Origin: Sphingobium sp. CR2-8
Lineage (GTDB): Bacteria > Pseudomonadota > Alphaproteobacteria > Sphingomonadales > Sphingomonadaceae
Length of the DNA: 64,000 nt
Reading direction: 5' to 3'
Assembly (NCBI RefSeq): GCF_035818615.1
Contig: NZ_JAYKZY010000002.1
Coordinates: 1,366,501-1,430,500, forward strand
The translations under genes and the position numbers were made by a program. A model generated the notes under the pieces. That model saw only the letters and a list, made by a program, of their open reading frames with translations, made no database searches and was not told the origin of the DNA. Shown in pieces: positions 56,388 through 64,000 of the stretch (position 1 is the first letter of the stretch; each line of letters opens with the position of its first letter).

Positions 56388-56969
56388 ATGGTTAGGACGT
56401 TCTCCATGACGGGACGCATGACGAGAGCCATCGGGATCATCCTGGCCCTGGGGTTGTCCGCCTGCGCTGGCGGCCATTATCGCCCGGTGCGCGACACGCC
56501 GGTCAGGATCGGCCCGCCCTATACAGTGCGCGGCACCACCTATGTTCCTGCCGCCGATCCGACCTATGACATGCTGGGCTATGCCAGCTGGTATGGATCG
56601 GAATCAGGCAACCACACCGCCAATGGCGAGCGGTTCCGGGCCAAGTGGATCACCGCCGCGCATGTCAGCCTGCCGCTGCCCAGCTATGTCGAGGTCACGG
56701 CATTGGACACCGGCCGCACGCTGCTGGTCCGCGTCAACGACCGAGGCCCCTTTTCGGGTCGCGGACGGGTGATCGACCTGTCGCGCGGCGCGGCGGAAGA
56801 ACTGGGCATCCGGGCGCAGGGTCATGCGCCGGTCCGCGTGCGCTTGGTCGATCCACCGGAAAAGGACAAGGCGCGCCTGCGCAAGGGCAAGGCGGCAAGC
56901 AGCCGGCCACGCGTGCCGGAAAGGATATTGGTCAACCTGCGCGCGCAATTGCAGGCGTCGGCCCCATGA
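56388..56969 (+). CDS. rlpA: RlpA-like septal ring lipoprotein (lytic transglycosylase domain)
   Basis: A 193-aa lipoprotein. The lipobox LGLSAC puts the lipidated cysteine at about residue 26. The double-psi beta-barrel follows: GYASWYGSESGNHTANGERF (with the GERF motif) and LLVRVNDRGPFSGRGRVIDL, which holds the catalytic aspartate of RlpA enzymes. There is no SPOR domain, so it is a short form; the tail is basic. The start at 56388 is preceded by GAGGGAG; ATGs at 56406 and 56418 are alternatives. Its stop overlaps the next gene by four bases. Confidence 0.88.
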   Translation: MVRTFSMTGRMTRAIGIILALGLSACAGGHYRPVRDTPVRIGPPYTVRGTTYVPAADPTYDMLGYASWYGSESGNHTANGERFRAKWITAAHVSLPLPSYVEVTALDTGRTLLVRVNDRGPFSGRGRVIDLSRGAAEELGIRAQGHAPVRVRLVDPPEKDKARLRKGKAASSRPRVPERILVNLRAQLQASAP

Positions 56970-57562
56970 CGGCGACGGCGGCGCAGGCAGAGACCGTGCG
57001 GCGCATCGCACAAGACCATCCCGTCGCTGGTCCGATGCTGGACCGCTGGGCACTGCTGGGCCTGCCCGACGCCTGGTTGTCCGGCAGCCTGCTCGCGCAG
57101 GCCTGGTGGAACATCCGGTTCGGCCTGCCACCGTTGCACGGCATCGATGACGCCGACATCATCTATTTCGATCCGGTCGACCTCTCCGATAACGCGGAGG
57201 CGCGGGCGGCGGCGCATGTCGGCCAGGTCTTCGCCGATCTGCCGATCCGTCTGGACGTGAAAAATCAGGCGCGGGTGCATCTCTGGTATCCCGATCGCTT
57301 CGGCGTTCCGATTGCGCCCTATCGTTCGGCGCGGGACGCGACCGCGACTTTCCCCACGACCGCGTCGGCCGTGGCGATCAATGAGGTCGCCCTGTCCGCG
57401 CCTTTCGGTCTGGACGATTTCCTGGCGCCTGTCGTGCGCGCCAATGCGACATTGATCGACCGCGCCTTTTACGAGCATAAGGCTGCGCGCTGGGCTACAT
57501 GCTGGCCCGATCTGCCGATCCTTCCCTGGAGCGAGGCGGCAAGACCGCGATCGGTGGGATGA
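56966..57562 (+). CDS. Nucleotidyltransferase family protein (NTP_transf_6-like)
   Basis: A 198-aa protein of the DUF925/NTP_transf_6 type. The fold is suggested by LLAQAWWNIRFGLPPLHGID, the metal motif DDADIIYFDPVDLSDNAEAR and LDVKNQARVHLWYPDRFG, with FPTTASAVAINEVAL later. The substrate is unknown; some relatives are annotated as aminoglycoside- or kanamycin-type nucleotidyltransferase-like without evidence. It begins in an ATGA overlap with rlpA. Confidence 0.85.
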   Translation: MTATAAQAETVRRIAQDHPVAGPMLDRWALLGLPDAWLSGSLLAQAWWNIRFGLPPLHGIDDADIIYFDPVDLSDNAEARAAAHVGQVFADLPIRLDVKNQARVHLWYPDRFGVPIAPYRSARDATATFPTTASAVAINEVALSAPFGLDDFLAPVVRANATLIDRAFYEHKAARWATCWPDLPILPWSEAARPRSVG

Positions 57563-57663
57563 AGGGGAGAATGTGCGTCATTGCGCGCCTATGGCATTTG
57601 ACTGCTTGACGACCGGTAATGGGCCGCATATGTGGCGCTTCTCTCGGGGCTTCTGGCCCCTGT

Positions 57664-57741
57664 GGCGATCGTAGCTCAGTTGGTTAGAGCGCCGGTTTGT
57701 GGTACCGGAGGTCGCGGGTTCGGATCCCGTCGATCGCCCCA
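57664..57741 (+). tRNA. tRNA-His (anticodon GTG)
   Basis: Acceptor GCGATCG pairs with CGATCGC, with an extra 5' G opposite a 3' C as in all tRNA-His. The anticodon arm CCGGTTTGTGGTACCGG carries GTG, and the T-arm is GCGGGTTCGGATCCCGT. The CCA end is encoded. No integrase adjoins it. Confidence 0.97.
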
Positions 57742-57862
57742 TTGTCTGATATGTCCCCTGCCATAAGGGGCCTGTTCTTTGCGGGAATGGGATCGTCAAA
57801 CGGCGTTGCCGGACACGCAAAAGCCGTTCCCAATTTTCCTCATGATGCTCTATAGCGCGGCT

Positions 57863-58258
57863 ATGACCGATGCGCGCGACAAGGGCCTGACCCTCAATCC
57901 CAAATATGACGATCATGGCCTGATTACCGCAGTCGTGACCGACGCGGCGACGGGCGAACTGCTGATGGTCGCGCATATGAACGCGCAGGCGCTGGCGCTG
58001 ACGGTCGAGACCGGCCTTGCCCATTTCTGGTCGCGCAGTCGCCAGGCGCTGTGGAAGAAGGGGGAGACGTCGGGCCACATGTTGACAGTGCGCGATATCC
58101 GCATCGATTGCGATCAGGATGCCGTCTGGGTGAAGGCGACGCCCGCCGGTCCCACCTGCCACACCGGCGCGCGCTCCTGCTTCTTTCGTCGGGTCGGGCC
58201 GGACGGCCTGACGGCCGTGGAACCTGCGGCAGATATTGCGATCGATGCAGCGGGCTAG
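57863..58258 (+). CDS. hisI: Phosphoribosyl-AMP cyclohydrolase
   Basis: Opens the purine ring in step three of histidine synthesis. The 131-aa protein has [40 protein letters not shown] and the zinc/Mg motif [20 protein letters not shown] with [11 protein letters not shown]. The ATG at 57863 gives the family start; the frame extends upstream to 57779 without homologous character. The next gene starts inside it (14-base overlap). Confidence 0.96.
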   Translation: MTDARDKGLTLNPKYDDHGLITAVVTDAATGELLMVAHMNAQALALTVETGLAHFWSRSRQALWKKGETSGHMLTVRDIRIDCDQDAVWVKATPAGPTCHTGARSCFFRRVGPDGLTAVEPAADIAIDAAG

Positions 58259-58777
58259 CCTGGCGCTCCTTGTCCTCCTGGCCTCTTGCCAACGTGCTCC
58301 GGAGGCGGCTGACGCCACCGGGGGGCATCCGATGCGCCCGCCGTCTCCGGCCTTGAGCGCGCCGCGATCGAGAGTGGCGCGATCACCGACACCAGCAAGA
58401 CGTCGCCCATAGGCCTCTACCAGCGCAGCCACGAGGCCGGGCGAGACATGTTGTGCGTGATGCCGTCCAAGGATGGCGCGTTTCGCTTCGGGCTACAGGC
58501 CAATTTCGGCGAGGATGAGAGCTGCCGAGGGCAGGGGTCGGCGCGGCGCGCGGGCGACAAGCTGATCCTCAGCTTCAAGGGCGGGGATCGCTGCATCGTG
58601 GTCGCGCAATATGATGGCGACCAGATCGCGCTGCCCGGTGTGGTCGACATGGCCTGCGCAGACCTGTGCGAAGGGCGCGGCTCATTGGAAGGCGTCAGCT
58701 TCCCGCGCACCGCCAACGACGCCGCCAGCGCCCTGCGCGCCCGGGACAAGGACGGCCATCCGCTCTGCGAGATTTAG
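58245..58777 (+). pseudogene. Lipoprotein of unknown function, one-base frameshift in a G6 run
   Basis: The ATG at 58245 opens a lipoprotein signal ([15 protein letters not shown], lipidated Cys at 15). The frame then breaks at the G6 run 58320-58325: one extra G joins it to ASDAPAVSGLERAAIESGAI and the long frame that ends at 58777. That downstream part (SPIGLYQRSHEAGRDMLCVM, RFGLQANFGEDESC, GDRCIVVAQYDGDQ, ADLCEGRGSLEG) has several cysteines and no domain I recognise. Without the correction the signal peptide would be followed by a stop at about 58400. The 14-base overlap with hisI argues that the gene is normally translated. Confidence 0.78.
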
Positions 58778-58902
58778 GATATCGCAAAAGCTGGTGACGG
58801 CTACGGGCAAATGGCAGTCATGCCAAAGTATTGATGTCACATCGGTTCTGACTTCTGGCCTGTGTTTAATACCAGAATGCGATGACGCTGACCCATGAGG
58901 CA

Positions 58903-58967
58903 GTTCCCCGGCGAAGGGCGGGGTACAGTTCTGAGCGCCCGACTGGCCCCGGCCTTCGCCGGGGAAC
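58903..58967. repeat. Intergenic inverted repeat, GTTCCCCGGCGAAGG family
   Basis: GTTCCCCGGCGAAGG and CCTTCGCCGGGGAAC are perfect inverted arms of 15 bases around a GC-rich centre. Related to the 17129 palindrome. It lies between the lipoprotein and the receptor gene. Confidence 0.82.
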
Positions 58968-59002
58968 AACTGACTATAGGTTCCTATCAATGCAACTTGC
59001 TA

Positions 59003-61402
59003 TTAGAACCGTCGGGTAAGCGTCGCATACCATTCTCTGGGGCGACCCACATAACCTGTCACCAGTCCGTAAGCGACAACGCTTTCGTCCAAACCGGTAT
59101 AATAGAATTTATTGAACAGATTGGTCACGCCCGTACTCAGGCTCCAGTCACGGTCCGCCGTTTCATATGTCAGGCGCACCTGAAACAGGCTACGTGCTTC
59201 TACGCGATTGAGAGGCGTGTTGACCGCCTTGTAAAAGAAGCTCGATTGATAGGTCCAATCCAGCCGGGGCGTGAGCGTGCCGGAGCCAAGATCGGCCTCA
59301 TATTGGATGCCCGCAGAGGCTTGCCAGTCGCTGAGAAAGGGCTCTTTCATGTTCAGCGATACGCCCGAAAGCGGATTGACCGACTTATATTTGAAATCGA
59401 GGTAGCCTGCGGTCCCGTCGATGGTCAGCCCATCGACCGGGCGCAAGGTCAGTTCGATCTCCGCGCCTTTCACCTGCGCATTGCCGGCATTGGCCGGGGC
59501 GGCACAGGCCGGGCTTACGCTGGGCGGACAGGCAAACAAGGTCAGTTGCATATCCTTATAATCGTTGAGGAAAACAGCGCCGTTCAACCGCGCTGTCCGC
59601 CCTCCCAGATCGGCCTTGAAACCGGCTTCATAAGCCGTCACCGTTTCCGGGCCGAAATTGCGGACCTGATCGGGTACGAAGGGACGCGGATTGATGCCGC
59701 CGCCCTTGAAGCCCGTGGACACCTGCGCATAAGTCATCAGCGCCTCGTTCCAGCGATAGTTGACGCCGATGCGGTAATCGACATGGGTCTTCTTATAGGT
59801 GCCTGAAACACCGTCCAGGCCGAAGATCAGGAAGTTTGGCGCAAAGAAGGCAGGGGAAATCGGCGTGCCGTCGGTATTTCTGCGACTGAAAGTATAGGTT
59901 TTCTTGTCATTGGTGTAACGAAGCCCGCCGATAATGCTAAATCCCGTAAACGGCGTGACTTCTCCATGGGCGAAGACGGAATAATTGCGATTGGTGACGG
60001 GATCGTTGGTCAAGAAGTTAAACAGCGAATCGGGTATTTCTACCCTGGAACGCAACCGATCCTTGGCATCATAGTAAAATCCGCCAACGGTGTAGTTCAG
60101 GACTGTTCCGACCTTGCCGCTCAGGCGGAGTTCCTGCGTGAATTGCTTGTGGCTGAAGCGCAGCGCCTGATTCAAGATCGCGAGCGGCGACCCGTCGAAA
60201 TCAGACGCACTGGTGCCGCTCGCGTCACGATAGGCCGTGATGGATTTAAGGCTGAGCGCATCACTCAGTTCGATGTCGACCATGGCGCTCAGCCCATAGC
60301 CCTTGGCGGTGGACTCTGGCGTCATGTTGAAGGAACCCGGCGCAACCTGTGTAGGAATACCCAAGATCGTCGTATAATTGCCGCCGTTGGAGTAGTTAGA
60401 ATAGTTGGTGTAGCTCTTGGCCCCGGTCAGGAAACGGCTGTCGAAGGGTATCCCGGCGAACGGGTTGAGAGGAGAAAAGCTTCGGACGTTGGGGTTGTTG
60501 GCGAAGAACAATTTCGACGCGCCAGCTTCGGAATTGTCACGGGTCACATCGCCCGTCAGGTTGACTTCCACCGGCGAGTCCGCGGGTGCGTAGCGCAGGG
60601 ACAGGCGAAGGCCCTTCACATTTTTGCCGCCTTCCGTGCCGATCGTGCAGCTTCCGCCCGATGTAGGGCTGGCGGCAAAGCCTTGCCCCGGATTGACGCA
60701 GCCATAATCGAGCCGCTTCACATAGCCGTCCGAACTTCTGGAGACGCCCGAAATGCGGGCGAACAATGAGTCCGTCAACGGGATATTGGCGCTGGCGCGC
60801 AGGCCGATCCGGTTGAAGCGGCCAAAGGTGGCTTCGACAAAGCCACCGGCTGTTTCATCGGGCTTTCTGGTGAAAAGCTTGATCGATCCGCCCAGAGAGT
60901 TTTTGCCCGAGAGCGTCCCCTGCGGACCCCGCAGAATTTCGACGCGCTCCAAATCGGTCAGGTCGAAGACGGCGCCGAATGTCGTGCCGAAATATACGTC
61001 ATCGATGTAGATGCCGACGCCCGGTTCCAAGGCGAAGCTGGAGTCGCTCTGGCCCACGCCGCGGATGAAGGCGACCAGCGAATTGCCATAATAGGACGGC
61101 GCTTCGCTGACGCTGACGCTGGGGGCATAGCCGCCGATATTGGACAGGCTCGTCTGGTCTCGATTGTTGAGCATGTCCGCCGACAGGGCCGTGATTGCCA
61201 GTGGCGTATCCTGAAGACGCTGTTGCCGGAATTGCGCCGTGACGATGATGTCGCGATTGCCGCCATCTGCATCGGCCTGACCGGCATCTTGTGCGGCCGC
61301 TGGCGTTTCGTTGCCCGCGCTTGATTGCGCCCATGCCGTGGTCGAAAGCATCGCTGCGGTCAGCGCCGTCAAGGCACAGCCGGATTTTACGGCAACGTTC
61401 AT
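59003..61402 (-). CDS. TonB-dependent receptor
   Basis: A 799-aa outer-membrane receptor without an STN domain. The signal peptide covers about residues 1-25 (MNVAVKSGCALTALTAAMLS). The plug has DIIVTAQFRQQRLQDTPLAI, VSVSEAPSYYGNSLVAFIRG and VEILRGPQGTLSGKNSLGGS. The barrel ends PREWYATLTRRF with the terminal phenylalanine. GGAGGA stands seven bases before the ATG at 61402. Its type (IIVTAQ, GVGIYIDDVYFG) belongs to the large sphingomonad receptor group that takes up plant polymers and aromatic compounds more often than iron. Divergent AraC and an oxygenase gene beside it support a catabolic uptake role. Confidence 0.93.
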   Translation of the reverse strand: MNVAVKSGCALTALTAAMLSTTAWAQSSAGNETPAAAQDAGQADADGGNRDIIVTAQFRQQRLQDTPLAITALSADMLNNRDQTSLSNIGGYAPSVSVSEAPSYYGNSLVAFIRGVGQSDSSFALEPGVGIYIDDVYFGTTFGAVFDLTDLERVEILRGPQGTLSGKNSLGGSIKLFTRKPDETAGGFVEATFGRFNRIGLRASANIPLTDSLFARISGVSRSSDGYVKRLDYGCVNPGQGFAASPTSGGSCTIGTEGGKNVKGLRLSLRYAPADSPVEVNLTGDVTRDNSEAGASKLFFANNPNVRSFSPLNPFAGIPFDSRFLTGAKSYTNYSNYSNGGNYTTILGIPTQVAPGSFNMTPESTAKGYGLSAMVDIELSDALSLKSITAYRDASGTSASDFDGSPLAILNQALRFSHKQFTQELRLSGKVGTVLNYTVGGFYYDAKDRLRSRVEIPDSLFNFLTNDPVTNRNYSVFAHGEVTPFTGFSIIGGLRYTNDKKTYTFSRRNTDGTPISPAFFAPNFLIFGLDGVSGTYKKTHVDYRIGVNYRWNEALMTYAQVSTGFKGGGINPRPFVPDQVRNFGPETVTAYEAGFKADLGGRTARLNGAVFLNDYKDMQLTLFACPPSVSPACAAPANAGNAQVKGAEIELTLRPVDGLTIDGTAGYLDFKYKSVNPLSGVSLNMKEPFLSDWQASAGIQYEADLGSGTLTPRLDWTYQSSFFYKAVNTPLNRVEARSLFQVRLTYETADRDWSLSTGVTNLFNKFYYTGLDESVVAYGLVTGYVGRPREWYATLTRRF

Positions 61403-61484
61403 TAAAGTCCTCCCCCTCTGTTCGAACGATATGCCAATCGCCCAATTATTCTGCTCCAACCCCGTCGCCATGATGCAGTCGGCT

Positions 61485-61502
61485 CGACCGATATGGCGGT
61501 CG
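61485..61502. promoter_or_regulatory. Candidate operator between receptor and AraC genes
   Basis: CGACCG (61485-61490) and CGGTCG (61497-61502) form a perfect inverted repeat separated by ATATGG, midway in the 229-base divergent gap. The size suits a dimeric regulator, but AraC-type sites are often direct repeats, so the assignment is weak. Confidence 0.3.
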
Positions 61503-61631
61503 GCACACTTCTGCGGTCATGGACGGCGCTGGTTGAATTGCCCAACTCAGCGCTTGTTGAAGCCGTCCGCCTATCCTATCCAGGTCTGGCGGCGGAAGCG
61601 TTGAGCGAAATAGAGCGGCAGGTTGTCTGAA

Positions 61632-62618
61632 ATGGAACTGGGAGGGCGATATGATGTTCCCGCCCTGCTCGATCTGAGCGGTGTCGAGGAAGATCGTCGG
61701 GCGCATGTCTGGTCCAGCCGCACGCCGTCCATATTCCCTGGCCTTTCCATCAGCGACCTTGGGCAGATTCAGTCGGCAGGGCAAATTCATCGGCTGGCGA
61801 TGGGGGAAGGCGCCCTCTGGACCATGCGCTACCCCGCTGCTCGCGTACAATACACGCCAGGCCGCTGGAGCGACGACGCCAATTTCACGCTGATGATGCA
61901 GATAGAGGGCTGCAACGAAGTCGTGCAGGGGCGCCGCGCGGAGATGAATGCCGGTGACATCTGCTTTATCGACGAGCGTTTGCCATTCAGCATCAATGGC
62001 CCCGACAGCGGTCAGATCATCTTCCTGCGCATGCCGCGCGCCAGCGTGCTGAGTCGCAACCCGCATCTGGAGCATCGCACCGTGTGCCCATTGCGTAGCG
62101 GAGAAGCCGACACCAGCATGATTGCTGATGCGCTGATGAGCGCATTGCGGTCTGCGGCGCTGTTGGGGGAGGACCGTCGACGCGCGGTTCTAGTCTCCAT
62201 AATCCATCTGATGGGGGCGGCGGAATTCGCGCAGGACGAAGCGCCGTCAAAGCCGGTCTGGCGGGTGCAGAATGCGCTCCTGTTCATCGACCTCCATCTG
62301 GCCGAACCCGCACTATCCGCCGAAGCTGTCGCGCGATCCCAGCATATCAGCCGCCGTCATCTGGACCAGTTATTTCATGATACGTTGGGTGCCTCCATCA
62401 CAGATCGCATCTGGAAACGACGGATTGAACAGGCCGCCGAAGACCTGCGCGATCCAGCGCGCGCGGGCATGACCATATCCCAAATCGCTTTTGCCAACGG
62501 CTTTCAGGATGCGGCGCATTTTACCAATGCCTTCCGACGCAATCGCCATTGCACGCCGACGCAATGGCGCGCCTGCACTCCGTTGCTCGCTGTGGGTCAG
62601 CCTGCCAGATCGGTCTGA
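61632..62618 (+). CDS. AraC family transcriptional regulator
   Basis: A 328-aa activator. The N-terminal sensor half (about 1-200) resembles AraC-binding-like domains (YTPGRWSDDANFTLMMQIEG, MNAGDICFIDERLPFSIN). The C-terminal double helix-turn-helix is LSAEAVARSQHISRRHLDQL and ISQIAFANGFQDAAHFTNAF, ending RRNRHCTPTQWR. The ATG at 61632 is used; an in-frame TTG lies at 61623. It is divergent from the receptor gene and convergent with the oxygenase gene, so it most likely controls one or both. Confidence 0.93.
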   Translation: MELGGRYDVPALLDLSGVEEDRRAHVWSSRTPSIFPGLSISDLGQIQSAGQIHRLAMGEGALWTMRYPAARVQYTPGRWSDDANFTLMMQIEGCNEVVQGRRAEMNAGDICFIDERLPFSINGPDSGQIIFLRMPRASVLSRNPHLEHRTVCPLRSGEADTSMIADALMSALRSAALLGEDRRRAVLVSIIHLMGAAEFAQDEAPSKPVWRVQNALLFIDLHLAEPALSAEAVARSQHISRRHLDQLFHDTLGASITDRIWKRRIEQAAEDLRDPARAGMTISQIAFANGFQDAAHFTNAFRRNRHCTPTQWRACTPLLAVGQPARSV

Positions 62619-62638
62619 TCCGGCTTGGGCCATCCAGT

Positions 62639-64000
62639 TTACCCGGCCTTCGCAAGCGCAGCCGCATCAACCCAGCAGCCATGAACCTGCGGACGCAGAC
62701 GTTGGGGGATGGACACCTTCGCCACTGGCCCTGCGCCGATATTCCCTGCGTCGATGATCCAGCATTGGTGCTCGAAATCGTCAGATCCAGTTTGTTGGTC
62801 GACGACCGTTATCAGCCACCCTTCATGCCCGGCTTGTTTGCTGGGCACATGGACCGGTTCATTGAAGCAATGGGCCGGTGGCAAGGCGAGCGCTTGCAGA
62901 GGCCCACCGTTGAAATCCAGGCGAATAAGCCTGTTGAACATGGCCCCCACCGGCCCGCCCAAAACGGGGGGGCACGCATGTCGGGATCCATTGTCAGCAT
63001 CCAGCCATAGTCGAGTGGCCGTCCCTGCTTATGCGCCGGAATGATGGGAAAGTCCCCGGAAGGGCCGATGCGCGCAGCGGTGATAGTGTCGCTGCCATCC
63101 GTCAGATTAATGGTCCAGCGTTCCAGCCGACCATCGGCTTCCCAAGCTGGAATATTAAGGCCCGACGCGCGCTGAACGAAGGGGAAGGCGTTGACGTTCG
63201 ACAGGCACTGATCGAAATGAATAAGCCCCTCTGCATCCTCATGGGCGTTCATCATATGATAGCAGAAGACGCCTTTTGGCCCCTTGAACCAGCGGAGTTC
63301 GGCGGTATCGCCATAGCGCGGCATCACACCAACCCAGCTGTCGATATCCATATGATGGACCCAATGATCGCCCCCTGCCTTCAGGCGATCCAGATCGGCG
63401 GTCGTCGGATATATGGGGAACAGCACATAATTTTCGGTAATGGCGAAATCGTGCATCATCGCGCAGTAAGGCGCATCGAACCATTGTTCCCGCAACAGGA
63501 TGCCGTCTTTATCCACGATGAAATAGGCGATTTTCCGTGATGCCAGTCCGTCGGCCTCATAACCGAACATGAAGAGTTCCCCGGTGTCGGGATCGACCCT
63601 GCCATGGGCGGTTGATGTCTGGGATTGCAGCTTGCCGTCGAAATCATAAGAACCGACCGTCGCCAGCGTGGCCGGGTCGACGCGATAGGGACGTCCATCC
63701 TCTTTGGCGAGCAGCAGTCGTCCGCCATGCCAGATGGGGGTGGTGTTCGCGACGGTGCGATCCAATCCTGCCGCAACAGGCTTGTCGGTAAAAGGATTGC
63801 GATATTTCCCATACACCGCTTCACCGGCGGCTGCCTCGACCTCATGCCGAACGGTTTGTACGTATCGCATGGAGATGCTGACATCGTCCGCTGCAAAGCG
63901 GATCGCCGAAATCATGCCATCGCCCGACAGAATGGCGCCACCATCTTCGATGAATGGGGGATAGGCAGGGTCCGGCACAGCGCGAAAAAAGACGCCCTTC
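62639..64000 (-). pseudogene. Carotenoid/lignostilbene-type oxygenase, frameshifted and cut at the 5' end
   Basis: An iron(II) dioxygenase of the carotenoid-cleavage family (RPE65/lignostilbene dioxygenase type) that splits a C=C bond. Iron-ligand histidines are seen in QTSTAHGRVDPDTGELFMFG, PYCAMMHDFAITENYVLFPI and VFCYHMMNAHED. The main frame continues past DPDMRAPP into nonsense, while GGPVGAMFNRLIRLDFNGGP, HEGWLITVVDQQTGSDDFEH and RLRPQVHGCWV (fourth histidine) lie in another frame. They join if one base is added to the G7 run 62966-62972 on the plus strand. The open frame runs beyond the window (KGVFFRAVPDPAYPP at the edge), so the start is missing. Confidence 0.85.

Overview
The window looks like a chromosomal segment of a sphingomonad alphaproteobacterium (Sphingomonadaceae, most likely Sphingobium or a close relative). 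The clues are high GC, GatCAB amidotransferase, many TonB-dependent receptors, an SRP RNA placed just before dnaX, the rpiB-glyA-nrdR order, short intergenic palindromes of the kind that litter sphingomonad genomes, and a carotenoid/lignostilbene-type oxygenase. No database was searched; all names rest on reading the translated sequence. I saw no prophage, insertion sequence, integrase or CRISPR array.

Layout. 1-13.5 kb: a dicarboxylate/amino-acid symporter (cut by the window edge), an M20 peptidase, then a branched-chain amino acid block on the minus strand (leuA with a leucine-rich leader peptide and attenuator-like stems, yceI, ilvC, ilvN, an unknown 119-aa gene, ilvB), then miaA, head-to-head with serB; a Rap1a/Tai-like secreted protein, ruvX and a DUF3089 protein follow. 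13.6-17 kb: gatC-gatA-gatB. 17.4-24.7 kb: a minus-strand surface-signalling unit made of an ECF sigma factor (frameshifted), a FecR-type anti-sigma factor, an STN-type TonB-dependent receptor and a large autotransporter. 24.8-35.4 kb: a serine hydrolase and a complete glycogen operon glgP-glgB-glgC-glgA-glgX. 35.4-39.3 kb: Nudix hydrolase, tRNA-Lys, folK, and an agmatine-to-putrescine cluster (aguA, a DUF2501 gene, aguB). 39.4-46.6 kb: M28 peptidase, rpsD, chorismate mutase, trmJ-like methyltransferase, GIY-YIG protein, nrdR, glyA, rpiB. 46.6-51 kb: alpha/beta hydrolase, two tandem cysteine desulfurases, a [2Fe-2S] ferredoxin and a class A beta-lactamase with a carbapenemase-like cysteine pair. 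51-58.8 kb: SRP RNA, dnaX, ybaB, lon, hup, rlpA, a nucleotidyltransferase, tRNA-His, hisI and a frameshifted lipoprotein. 59-64 kb: a second TonB-dependent receptor, a divergent AraC regulator and a carotenoid-oxygenase-type gene that is frameshifted and leaves the window.

The points most worth a second look are: (i) the leuA leader, which has a 15-codon leader peptide with five leucines followed by three related segments that can pair in mutually exclusive ways; (ii) the unknown gene translationally coupled between ilvB and ilvN; (iii) four genes each apparently short of one base in a G/C run (ECF sigma, trmJ-like, lipoprotein, carotenoid oxygenase), which is either a systematic sequencing artefact or a set of slippage-prone loci; (iv) the sigma/FecR/receptor/autotransporter unit; (v) the receptor-AraC-oxygenase cluster; and (vi) the beta-lactamase overlapping the ferredoxin gene.
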